Positions 1 through 7,874 of a stretch of DNA of 7,874 nucleotides are shown here, one piece after another (the first letter of the stretch is position 1; each line of letters opens with the position of its first letter). A program made the translations under genes and the position numbers. The DNA lies in NCBI GenBank assembly GCA_934196725.1, contig CAKPWR010000086.1, positions 1 to 7,874 on the forward strand. The letters run 5' to 3'. The notes under the pieces are model-generated. The model was not told the DNA's origin. It did no database searches and saw only the letters and a program-made list of their open reading frames with translations. This DNA comes from an uncultured Prevotella sp. (GTDB taxonomy: Bacteria > Bacteroidota > Bacteroidia > Bacteroidales > Bacteroidaceae).

Positions 1-49
1 GACCCTTAGCGACAACGCACATGTTGTCTACTTCTTTAGAATAGATCAT
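1..49 (-). CDS. 5' end of a divergent gene, possibly Fe-S scaffold-like (NifU-like) protein
   Basis: Reading leftwards from an ATG at 49-47 gives 16 uninterrupted codons (MIYSKEVDNMCVVAKG) before the window edge. The start MIYSxEVxNMCxVAKG resembles, from memory, the N-terminus of the NifU-like iron-sulfur scaffold family usually encoded next to 'GGGtGRT' proteins in Bacteroidetes and Firmicutes. Only 16 residues are visible, so the family call is an inference. A minus-strand -7-like element at 158-151 would give a leader of roughly 95 nt and supports a real divergent gene. The same reading frame could be a chance open stretch. Confidence 0.4.
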   Translation of the reverse strand, partial: MIYSKEVDNMCVVAKG

Positions 50-150
50 ATTCGCTAAATTTTATATTAATGAATATATATAAGTATAAATCCTTATAGA
101 AATTTCACTTTCTTGCTGAAACATCTGTCTTGCGACATGATTTCCGACCA

Positions 151-183
151 CAAAAGTACAAAAAAAATCCGGAAAATACCTAA
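151..183 (-). promoter_or_regulatory. Putative Bacteroidetes promoter for the divergent minus-strand gene
   Basis: The minus strand reads TACTTTTG at 158-151, an exact match to the Bacteroidetes -7 consensus TAnnTTTG. The -33 element is poor: only a TTTAG-like stretch lies at a plausible distance (about 179-184). The region is T-rich on this strand, so a chance match is possible. If real, transcription runs left towards the ATG at 49. Confidence 0.35.
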
Positions 184-230
184 AAATGGGTATTCTTTTT
201 AACTCTTTAACCTAATATTTAGATTTTTTC

Positions 231-261
231 TTGGGTTTATGCACAAATTCATGTATCTTTG
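231..261 (+). promoter_or_regulatory. Putative promoter for the DUF4375-like gene
   Basis: TTG at 231-233 and TATCTTTG at 254-261 are separated by 20 nt, matching the Bacteroidetes pattern (-33 TTTG/TTG, -7 TAnnTTTG). Transcription would begin near 268 and leave a leader of about 23 nt before the ATG at 291. With the minus-strand candidate at 151-158, it makes 50-290 a divergent promoter region. The remainder of 50-290 is A/T-rich with no other feature I can support. Confidence 0.5.
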
Positions 262-290
262 CAAACTGAAAATAGCATTTTTTGTAGATT

Positions 291-794
291 ATGATCGAAG
301 TTAAGATAAAGGATGCCGTGCTTCAGCAGGCTGCCGAGGCTGGCATGGACGAGTTTGTAAAGGCTTTCGTGGATGCCATCCGCGAGGCGATTGGTGGGGA
401 GCTTACTGCCCGGAACATGGCTGAGCTGAACAGCGACCAGATTACGCTCCTGGCATGGGATACCCTGCACGAGGAGATGATGGATGGTGGCATGATTCAG
501 CTCATCCACAACGGCTATGGTGCCTTCCTCTGGAAGAATCCTACGGACAAGGCGTTCCGCAACTGGGGGCTGGTGGAGCTCTCGAAGCTCATCAAGAAGA
601 GTCATTTCCTATACAAGAGTCATCATGAGGACATTGAGGGCGAGATGAGCGACGAGGAGTTCATGGCGCTCTACGAGAGATTTCCGGAATTTGATGACTT
701 CGACGATGAATTCGTTGAAAATGAGGAGGAATGGACCAGCAAGGTGGCGTTCTACATCGATGAGCATATCGAGAACTTCGCTACTATTGAGTAG
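291..794 (+). CDS. Acidic DUF4375 / DMP19-like protein
   Basis: This 167-residue soluble protein has no signal peptide or membrane segment. The central part (about 48-108) contains LNSDQITLLAWDTLHEEMMDGG followed by IQLIHNGYGAF and an AFRNWGLVELSKL helix. That is the pattern of the DUF4375 (DMP19-like) family: a helical core with an 'E..NGG..Q...N' type signature. The founding member, Neisseria DMP19, was described as a DNA-mimic protein that binds a transcription factor, but most relatives have no known function and I do not transfer that role. Residues 132-147 are strikingly acidic (FDDFDDEFVENEEE). A good promoter lies just upstream. The stop codon TAG forms the first three bases of the heptamer repeat array. 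It may be read together with smpB, since I see no terminator between them. The family call is from sequence pattern only. Confidence 0.7.
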   Translation: MIEVKIKDAVLQQAAEAGMDEFVKAFVDAIREAIGGELTARNMAELNSDQITLLAWDTLHEEMMDGGMIQLIHNGYGAFLWKNPTDKAFRNWGLVELSKLIKKSHFLYKSHHEDIEGEMSDEEFMALYERFPEFDDFDDEFVENEEEWTSKVAFYIDEHIENFATIE

Positions 795-861
795 TGACTA
801 GTGATTAGTGATTAATGATTAGTGATTAATGATTAGTGATTAGTGATTAATGATTAGTGAT
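792..861 (+). repeat. Ten-copy 7-bp tandem repeat (TARTGAY)
   Basis: Ten consecutive heptamers run without a gap: TAGTGAC, then TAGTGAT and TAATGAT in mixed order (R = A/G at position 3). The first unit contains the TAG stop of the preceding gene. Because 7 is not a multiple of 3, stop codons occur in all three forward frames, and TAA recurs in all reverse frames. The array fills most of the gap before smpB. It may be a simple replication-slippage repeat. Confidence 0.9.
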
Positions 862-870
862 TATTTTTCA

Positions 871-905
871 ATTATTCATTATTCATTATAAATTATACAT
901 TATTA
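871..905 (+). repeat. Second 7-bp periodic array (ATTATNN x5) before smpB
   Basis: Directly after a short T-run come ATTATTC, ATTATTC, ATTATAA, ATTATAC and ATTATTA, five in-phase heptamers sharing ATTAT. They are loosely related to the reverse complement of the 792-861 units (CATTAtT against CATTAaT), so the two arrays could form an imperfect stem. The last unit ends 5 nt before the smpB ATG, so the array also forms the A/T-rich translation-initiation region. Confidence 0.65.
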
Positions 906-910
906 TATAT

Positions 911-1390
911 ATGAACAAGCAAGAACAGGAACTCCGAAAGAAGAGTCCGATACAGATACGCAACAAGAAGGCTTCGTTCGAATACTTCTTCGTTGACACC
1001 TATACCGCGGGCATCGTGCTCACGGGTACTGAGATTAAGTCTATCCGCGGCGGTAAGGCATCGCTGGTAGACTGCTACTGTGATTTCTACCAGGGCGAGC
1101 TCTGGGTGAAGGGAATGAATATTTCTCCTTACTTCTACGGCTCGTTTGGCAATCACGAGGCGCGCAGAGACCGCAAGCTGCTGCTCACCAAGCGCGAACT
1201 GCGCCGACTGGAGGAGGACAGCAAGCAGCCGGGCTTCACCATCGTCCCTACGCTCATCTTCATTGATGACAAGGGCCGCGCCAAGGTGGATATCGCCCTC
1301 TGCAAGGGTAAGAAGGAGTATGACAAGCGTCAGACTCTGAAAGAGAAAGAGGACAGAAGAGAGATGGATAGAGCCATTAAGCACTTTTAA
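911..1390 (+). CDS. smpB: SsrA-binding protein SmpB (trans-translation)
   Basis: SmpB binds tmRNA (SsrA) and brings it to stalled ribosomes, where it helps tag the unfinished peptide and free the ribosome. The 159-residue protein matches the family length (about 150-160). It shows the SmpB landmarks: [12 protein letters not shown] at 16-27, [15 protein letters not shown] (32-46), [12 protein letters not shown] (81-92) and the basic C-terminal tail [18 protein letters not shown] (130-147), which in the family inserts into the mRNA channel. An in-frame ATG at 857 would add 18 hydrophobic residues encoded by the A/T repeat. I chose the ATG at 911 because family similarity begins there. No Shine-Dalgarno sequence is present, only A/T-rich DNA. 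metH follows after 4 nt, so the two are probably cotranscribed and perhaps translationally coupled. No ssrA gene is visible in this window. Confidence 0.97.
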   Translation: MNKQEQELRKKSPIQIRNKKASFEYFFVDTYTAGIVLTGTEIKSIRGGKASLVDCYCDFYQGELWVKGMNISPYFYGSFGNHEARRDRKLLLTKRELRRLEEDSKQPGFTIVPTLIFIDDKGRAKVDIALCKGKKEYDKRQTLKEKEDRREMDRAIKHF

Positions 1391-1394
1391 GCCG

Positions 1395-4178
<2,784 letters not shown>

Positions 4179-4223
4179 AAGATAAGAGGCTTCAAAGTGT
4201 TTAATGCCAGGCTTTTGGACTAT

Positions 4224-4273
4224 ACGCCCTGAAAGGGCAGAAGTTCATTGCAGCAGCACGCCCTGAAAGGGCA
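4224..4273 (+). repeat. Two copies of a short GC palindrome
   Basis: The 16-mer ACGCCCTGAAAGGGCA occurs at 4224-4239 and again at 4258-4273, 34 bp apart. Each copy can fold as GCCCT-GAA-AGGGC, a 5-bp stem with a 3-nt loop. No T-run follows, so they are not convincing terminators. From memory, very similar palindromes are scattered in Bacteroidales intergenic DNA, which would make this a dispersed repeat. The second copy is in frame with the downstream gene and can be mistaken for coding sequence (ALKGQ). Confidence 0.75.
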
Positions 4274-4319
4274 AAACTTGCGAAACTTGAATAAGAATAC
4301 AAACGTTTTTAGGATAATT

Positions 4320-4940
4320 ATGATCAAGACAGTTATTTTTGATATGGGTGGCGTTATCATCACCCTCGACGAGAATGAGGCAAGCAAACGCTTTATTGAG
4401 TTGGGAATGAAGGAGTTTGCCGAGAAGATGGACCCCTACAAGCAGGTGGGCTTGAACGGCCAGCTGGAAGAGGGAAAAATCTCTGAAGAAGAATATCGCC
4501 GGATGGTGAGCGAAAAGCTGGGCAGAGAGGTGAGCTTCGAAGAGCTGCAGCACTGCTGGCTGGGCTATATGAAAGAGGTGCCAGCCCGCAACCTCAAAGC
4601 GCTCAGAAAACTGAAGGAACAGGGCTATCGCGTGGTTCTCCTCAGCAATACCAATCCCTACGTTTCGGCTTGGGTAGACAGCGAGGCGTTCTCCGGCGAC
4701 GGTCATCCTATCGGTGACTATTTTGATGCGATGTATCGCAGCTATGAGGTGAAATACATGAAGCCGGATGAGAACTTCTTCCGCTATGTGCTGGGACAGG
4801 AACAGACGATGCCGGAGGAATGTCTCTTCATCGATGACGGTCCACGCAACTGCTGCGCTGCCTCGGAGATGGGGCTGTTCACCTATTGTCCGCAGAACGG
4901 AGAAGACTGGTGCGACAAGATCTATGATTATCTGAAGTAA
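4320..4940 (+). CDS. HAD-superfamily hydrolase, subfamily IA (YihX-like phosphatase)
   Basis: A 206-residue cytosolic protein with the four HAD motifs. Motif I is VIFDMGGVI with nucleophile D8. Motif II is VVLLSNTN with S109. Motif III is the lysine of YMKPD (K148). Motif IV is LFIDDG with D172/D173. A helical cap occupies about 15-90, typical of subfamily IA. Motif I has glycine (G10) where classical HAD phosphatases have the second, acid/base Asp. The same DxG form occurs in YihX-type sugar-phosphate phosphatases, so activity is still plausible; the substrate is unknown. An in-frame ATG at 4248 would add 24 residues translated from the GC palindrome. I start at 4320 because HAD similarity begins immediately and AGGA lies 5 nt upstream. 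It sits 141 bp after metH; I see no clear promoter of its own and a strong terminator follows. Confidence 0.88.
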   Translation: MIKTVIFDMGGVIITLDENEASKRFIELGMKEFAEKMDPYKQVGLNGQLEEGKISEEEYRRMVSEKLGREVSFEELQHCWLGYMKEVPARNLKALRKLKEQGYRVVLLSNTNPYVSAWVDSEAFSGDGHPIGDYFDAMYRSYEVKYMKPDENFFRYVLGQEQTMPEECLFIDDGPRNCCAASEMGLFTYCPQNGEDWCDKIYDYLK

Positions 4941-4971
4941 CGATTTGGCTATCGAATTGAAGTAATAATTT

Positions 4972-5018
4972 ATGGTGATTATTTGCAGCCCAATTGCAAA
5001 TAATTACCATTTTATTTT
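4972..5018 (+). terminator. Rho-independent terminator after the HAD gene
   Basis: The arms 4972-4987 and 4995-5010 form a 16-bp stem with one G-U pair and a 7-nt loop (GCCCAAT), followed by TTTATTTT. The stem is A/T-rich but long. It lies 31 bp after the HAD stop codon and directly ahead of the map promoter. Confidence 0.85.
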
Positions 5019-5046
5019 GCATTCTGCAATAAATGATGTACTTTTG
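5016..5046 (+). promoter_or_regulatory. Promoter of map
   Basis: TTTG at 5016-5019 and TACTTTTG at 5039-5046 are 19 nt apart, an exact match to the Bacteroidetes housekeeping promoter. The start point should be near 5053, giving a leader of about 20-25 nt to the ATG at 5076. The -33 element lies within the T-run of the upstream terminator. Confidence 0.85.
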
Positions 5047-5075
5047 CAGTCGCAAATATTAAAAACAACAAGACA

Positions 5076-5936
5076 ATGGTTAAGAAAAAGAGATGGCATT
5101 GCCTGCCTGGACAGCCTCTTACTGAGCTCGACAAGCAGGTGATGTTTTGGGAAAATAAGGGTAAGCTGGTTCCTACCCGCGACTTGATTAAGACTCCTGA
5201 GCAGATTGAGGGCATCCGCAAGAGCGGCGTCGTCAATACCGGTTGTCTCGACGCTGTAGCCGAGATGATCCGTCCAGGTATCAATACACAGGAAATCGAC
5301 GACCTCTGCATGCAGTATTGCAAGGATCATGATGCGATTCCTGCCTGCCTCAACTATGAAGGCTATCCTAAGAGCGTTTGTACTTCTATCAACGAGGTGG
5401 TTTGCCACGGTATTCCTAAGGAAGAGGATGTTCTCGAAGAGGGCGACATCATCAACGTGGACATGACTACCATCGTAGACGGTTACTATGCTGATGCCAG
5501 CCGTATGTTTATCGTAGGCGGCAAGACTACTCCAGAGAAGGAGCAGCTGGTGCGCGTGGCTAAGGAGTGTCTGGAGATTGGTATGGAGGCTGCCAAGCCT
5601 TACAGCTTCGTAGGCGACATCGGCCATGCCATCGAGAAGCATTGCAAGAAGTACGGCTATGGAGTGGTTCGTGACCTCTGCGGTCATGGCGTGGGCATTC
5701 ACTTCCATGAGGAGCCTGAGGTTCTCCACTATGGCCATCGCGGAACCGGTATGTTGCTCGTTCCGGGTATGGTGTTCACCATCGAGCCTATGATCAACAT
5801 GGGAACCTATCAGGTGTTCATCGATGCGGATGATCCATACGGATGGGAGGTTATCACCGGTGATGAGAAACCATCTGCACAGTGGGAGCATACCCTCGTG
5901 ATGACAGAGACCGGTGTGGAAGTTTTGACTTATTAA
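5076..5936 (+). CDS. map: Type I methionine aminopeptidase with N-terminal extension
   Basis: Removes the initiator methionine from new proteins, using two metal ions. The 286-residue protein has the complete pita-bread fold signature. The metal ligands are D129 (INVDM), D140 (YADASRMF), H204 (CGHGVG), E237 (FTIEPM) and E271 (QWEHT), and H111 (VCHGIP) is the usual substrate-side histidine. The catalytic domain starts near residue 35 (RDLIKTPEQIEGIRKSG). It is preceded by about 34 extra residues (RWHCLPGQPLTELDKQVMFW...) not found in E. coli Map (264 residues). This is not the Cys-rich SEC-C zinc extension, as it has only one cysteine. The ATG at 5076 is well placed after a strong promoter. 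In Bacteroidetes the standard map gene usually lies by secY and infA in the ribosomal-protein operon, so this may be a second, extended isoform. That is an inference. Confidence 0.95.
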   Translation: MVKKKRWHCLPGQPLTELDKQVMFWENKGKLVPTRDLIKTPEQIEGIRKSGVVNTGCLDAVAEMIRPGINTQEIDDLCMQYCKDHDAIPACLNYEGYPKSVCTSINEVVCHGIPKEEDVLEEGDIINVDMTTIVDGYYADASRMFIVGGKTTPEKEQLVRVAKECLEIGMEAAKPYSFVGDIGHAIEKHCKKYGYGVVRDLCGHGVGIHFHEEPEVLHYGHRGTGMLLVPGMVFTIEPMINMGTYQVFIDADDPYGWEVITGDEKPSAQWEHTLVMTETGVEVLTY

Positions 5937-6024
5937 TGTTAAATGTTAAGTGTTAAATGTTAAGTTGGGCAGGCGCATAAAGTTTGCTGAATCATTTAAC
6001 ACTTAACATTTAACACTTAACATT
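5937..6024 (+). repeat. Heptamer-built inverted repeat between map and tsaD
   Basis: The left arm is four 7-bp units, TGTTAAA/TGTTAAG alternating (5937-5964). The right arm is four units of TTTAACA/CTTAACA alternating (5995-6022), the reverse complement. In the best register 5942-5965 pairs perfectly with 6001-6024: 24 bp with a 35-nt loop. The left arm starts on the base after the map stop codon. No T-run follows the right arm, so it is not a standard terminator. It may act as a hairpin in a map-tsaD transcript, or be a dispersed intergenic repeat. Confidence 0.9.
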
Positions 6025-6036
6025 ATAATATAAGAA

Positions 6037-7062
6037 ATGAAGGATATATATATATTAGGTATAGAGAGCAGCTGCGACGATACCTCTGCCGCAGTGCTCA
6101 AGAACGGAGTATTGCTGAGCAATGTGACCGCTTCCCAGGAAGTTCACAGAGCTTACGGTGGTGTGGTGCCTGAGCTGGCTTCACGCGCTCATCAGCAGAA
6201 TGTGGTTCCTGTTGTAGACCAGGCCATCGCCCGTGCCGGCATCACGAAGGAAGATCTTTCTGCCGTAGCCTTCACCCGTGGTCCGGGTCTGATGGGTTCG
6301 CTCCTCGTGGGTGTGAGCTTTGCCAAGGGTTTCGCCCGTTCGCTCAATATTCCGATGATTGACGTGAACCACCTGCAGGGTCATGTGATGGCGCATTTCA
6401 TCAAGGAGAGCGATGATGACCAGAGTGCACCTCCATTCCCATTTATCTGTCTTCTTGTGAGCGGTGGAAACTCGCAGATTGTGAAGGTGAATGCCTACAA
6501 CGATATGGAGGTTCTCGGTCAGACTATCGATGATGCTGCCGGTGAGGCGATAGATAAGTGCGCCAAGGTGCTGGAGTGGGGCTATCCGGGTGGTCCTATC
6601 GTAGACAAGTATGCCCGCCAGGGTAATCCGAAGGCTTTCAGCTTCTCTGAACCTCACATCCCTGGCTTGAACTACAGCTTCTCCGGCTTCAAAACCAGTT
6701 TCCTCTACAGTCTGCGCAAGTGGGTGGCTGAGGATCCTGACTTCGTAGAGAAGAACAAGTTTGACCTGGCTGCAAGCATCGAGTTCACCATCGTGGATAT
6801 CCTGATGAAGAAGCTCCGCATGGCAGTGAAGCAGACGGGCATCAAGCACGTGGCAGTGGCTGGTGGCGTGAGTGCCAACAACGGTCTCCGCAATGCCTTC
6901 CACGACCATGCCAAGCGTTTTGGCTGGACCATCTATATCCCTAAGTTCAGCTATACCACCGATAATGCGGCAATGATTGGCTGCGTGGGCACCTTCAAGT
7001 ATCGTGACGGTGAGTTCGCTACCATCGACCTGCCAGCATATTCGAAAGTAACGTTTAAGTAA
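6037..7062 (+). CDS. tsaD: tRNA N6-threonylcarbamoyladenosine transferase TsaD
   Basis: TsaD (Gcp/YgjD, Kae1 family) transfers the threonylcarbamoyl group from TC-AMP to A37 of ANN-decoding tRNAs. In bacteria it works with TsaB and TsaE, neither of which is in this window. The 341-residue length fits the family. Visible motifs are the start YILGIESSCDDTSAAV, the metal-binding pair H112/H116 (NHLQGH), the nucleotide-binding loops LLVSGGNSQI (139-148) and VAGGVSANNGLR (274-285), and the metal ligand D309 in TTDNAAMIG. The SGGN-S sequence replaces the more common SGGHT, a conservative difference. The start at 6037 gives the expected N-terminus with no extension. It follows the inverted repeat and may depend on the map promoter, because I see no TAnnTTTG element nearby. 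The amidase gene follows after 27 bp. Confidence 0.97.
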   Translation: MKDIYILGIESSCDDTSAAVLKNGVLLSNVTASQEVHRAYGGVVPELASRAHQQNVVPVVDQAIARAGITKEDLSAVAFTRGPGLMGSLLVGVSFAKGFARSLNIPMIDVNHLQGHVMAHFIKESDDDQSAPPFPFICLLVSGGNSQIVKVNAYNDMEVLGQTIDDAAGEAIDKCAKVLEWGYPGGPIVDKYARQGNPKAFSFSEPHIPGLNYSFSGFKTSFLYSLRKWVAEDPDFVEKNKFDLAASIEFTIVDILMKKLRMAVKQTGIKHVAVAGGVSANNGLRNAFHDHAKRFGWTIYIPKFSYTTDNAAMIGCVGTFKYRDGEFATIDLPAYSKVTFK

Positions 7063-7089
7063 GTTATACATTATATATTTTAATTCAGA

Positions 7090-7596
7090 ATGGAATTTGA
7101 AACAAAAATATTGAGTAAGGGCATCCAGGAGATGCTCTACAACAGTGACAAGACAGTGGGTACGGCAGAGAGCTGCACAGGTGGTCGCATCGCCGAGGCA
7201 ATCATCTCTGTACCAGGAGCCAGCAATTACTTCAAGGGTGGCGTAGTAAGCTATACCAACGAGGTCAAGGAGAATCTCCTGGGCGTGAGCCATGAGGTGC
7301 TGGAGGAGCAGACTGCCGTTTGCGAGGAAGTGGCTAGAGAGATGGTGCTGGGTGCCATCAAGACCCTGAACGTAGACTTTGCCATTTCAGCAACAGGTTG
7401 CGCTGGTCCTACAGGTGGCACTCCTGCCATTCCAGTGGGTACAATTTATATCGGTTATGGCAACAAGGACGACGTTCACGTGGTGAAGCTCACAGAAGAT
7501 TTCGGTCGTGACATCAATCTCGCAATCGCCACAAATACAGCGCTTAAGGGCATGCTGGAATTCCTCAAGGAACATGCAGAAGAACTGAAAAAATAG
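7090..7596 (+). CDS. pncC: Nicotinamide-nucleotide amidase (CinA C-terminal domain, PncC-like)
   Basis: Deamidates nicotinamide mononucleotide to nicotinic acid mononucleotide, recycling pyridine nucleotide towards NAD. At 168 residues it equals the stand-alone enzyme (E. coli PncC is 165) and lacks the N-terminal MoaB-like half of full CinA. The signature is complete: GTAESCTGGRIAEAI with probable nucleophile S28, SYTNEVKENLLGV with Y55 and K60, and ISATGCAGPTGG (99-110) in place of the common TGIAGPGGG. It lies 27 bp after tsaD, with an A/T-rich spacer and no terminator between, so the two are probably cotranscribed. A strong terminator follows. Annotation pipelines often call such proteins 'CinA family' or 'competence/damage-inducible'; the size favours PncC activity. 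The substrate is inferred from the family. Confidence 0.93.
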   Translation: MEFETKILSKGIQEMLYNSDKTVGTAESCTGGRIAEAIISVPGASNYFKGGVVSYTNEVKENLLGVSHEVLEEQTAVCEEVAREMVLGAIKTLNVDFAISATGCAGPTGGTPAIPVGTIYIGYGNKDDVHVVKLTEDFGRDINLAIATNTALKGMLEFLKEHAEELKK

Positions 7597-7629
7597 GCAT
7601 AAAATGCTAATTTTGACAGATAAAGTATT

Positions 7630-7670
7630 AATAATCCTTAAAAGACATCGTTCTTTTAGGGATTATTTTG
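7630..7670 (+). terminator. Rho-independent terminator after pncC
   Basis: The arms 7630-7645 and 7652-7667 pair over 16 bp with one G-U pair and a 6-nt loop (CATCGT). A T-run (ending TTTTG) continues from the right arm. It sits 33 bp after the pncC stop. Its last bases overlap the -33 element of the rpmB promoter. Confidence 0.85.
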
Positions 7671-7697
7671 TTATTACCGAATATTTTTGTAATTTTG
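7667..7697 (+). promoter_or_regulatory. Promoter of rpmB
   Basis: TTTG at 7667-7670 and TAATTTTG at 7690-7697 are 19 nt apart, an exact match to the Bacteroidetes consensus. The expected start near 7704 leaves a leader of about 45 nt before the ATG at 7750. The leader is A/T-rich with no Shine-Dalgarno sequence and no obvious ribosomal-protein autoregulatory fold. Confidence 0.85.
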
Positions 7698-7749
7698 CAC
7701 TCTGTTTGGAATAGGTAATAATTAACGAATTAGAAAATTAAAGATAGAA

Positions 7750-7874
7750 ATGTCTAAGATTTGTCAAATTACAGGTAAGAAGGCACAGTTAGGTTGTAAT
7801 GTGTCTCACTCAAAGCACCGTACAAAGAGAAGCTTTGACGTTAACCTCTTCAGCAAGAAATTCTACTATGTAGA
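7750..7874 (+). CDS. rpmB: 50S ribosomal protein L28, 5' part
   Basis: The first 41 codons are visible before the window ends. [29 protein letters not shown] is the classic bacterial L28 N-terminus (usual length about 80-90 residues), with the conserved NVSHSxxxTKRxF segment. L28 is a small basic protein of the large ribosomal subunit. C16 replaces the residue that is often Asn or Gly in this loop, and C5 is present, but there is no CxxC zinc motif in the visible part. It has its own strong promoter and is insulated from pncC by a terminator. In Bacteroidetes rpmB is normally followed by rpmG, which would lie beyond the edge. Confidence 0.96.
   Translation, partial: MSKICQITGKKAQLGCNVSHSKHRTKRSFDVNLFSKKFYYV

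Noticed and set aside
175..200. Small hairpin AATACC/GGTATT followed by CTTTTT as a terminator
   Set aside because: Only a 6-bp A/T-rich stem with an 8-nt loop, and it lies between divergent genes where no plus-strand transcript is expected to end.
792..905. CRISPR array or origin iterons before smpB
   Set aside because: Units are 7 bp with no spacers, no cas genes are present, and no DnaA boxes or replication initiator gene are nearby.
857..910. Longer smpB start adding 18 residues
   Set aside because: The extra residues are encoded by the A/T heptamer array and precede the start of family similarity; ATG 911 gives a normal-length SmpB.
794..910. Cobalamin or SAM riboswitch controlling smpB-metH
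   Set aside because: The leader is about 116 bp of simple repeats with none of the conserved riboswitch core sequences.
5937..6024. Terminator after map
   Set aside because: The stem is long but the right arm is followed by ATAATATAAG rather than a T-run, and the 35-nt loop is unusually large for intrinsic termination.
6181..7293. 370-codon minus-strand open frame across tsaD and pncC
   Set aside because: Antisense shadow of two well-conserved genes with no recognisable domain.

Overview
The window looks like a chromosomal segment from a member of the Bacteroidales, most likely Prevotella/Segatella-like. Three things point there. The clear promoters follow the Bacteroidetes pattern TTTG-N19-21-TAnnTTTG rather than TTGACA/TATAAT. 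Start codons generally lack Shine-Dalgarno sequences and are preceded by A/T-rich leaders. The protein sequences and the order tsaD - pncC/cinA - rpmB fit this group. The species assignment is inference.

Layout: a divergent gene is cut by the left edge (minus strand, 49 to 1), and every other gene is on the plus strand. Positions 291-794 encode an acidic DUF4375/DMP19-like protein. A leader built almost entirely of 7-bp tandem repeats follows, then smpB (911-1390) and, 4 nt later, metH (1395-4178). The intergenic stretch after metH carries two copies of a small GC palindrome and leads into a HAD-family hydrolase (4320-4940). A hairpin terminator and a very good promoter separate it from an N-terminally extended methionine aminopeptidase (5076-5936). 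A 24-bp perfect inverted repeat, again made of 7-bp units, lies between map and tsaD (6037-7062). A nicotinamide-nucleotide amidase of the CinA C-terminal type follows (7090-7596). A second terminator/promoter module then precedes rpmB (from 7750), which runs off the right edge.

Most of the genes are housekeeping: trans-translation (SmpB), methionine synthesis (MetH), N-terminal Met removal (Map), tRNA t6A37 modification (TsaD), pyridine-nucleotide salvage (PncC) and ribosomal protein L28. I see no mobile element, CRISPR array, phage gene, defence system, tRNA or rRNA, and no new multi-gene system. The unusual signal is in the intergenic DNA. Two heptanucleotide repeat arrays each start at or immediately after the stop codon of the preceding gene. 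Two hairpin terminators are fused to the -33 element of the next gene's promoter in near-identical fashion. On the protein side, MetH ends before its usual reactivation domain and Map carries an unusual N-terminal extension.
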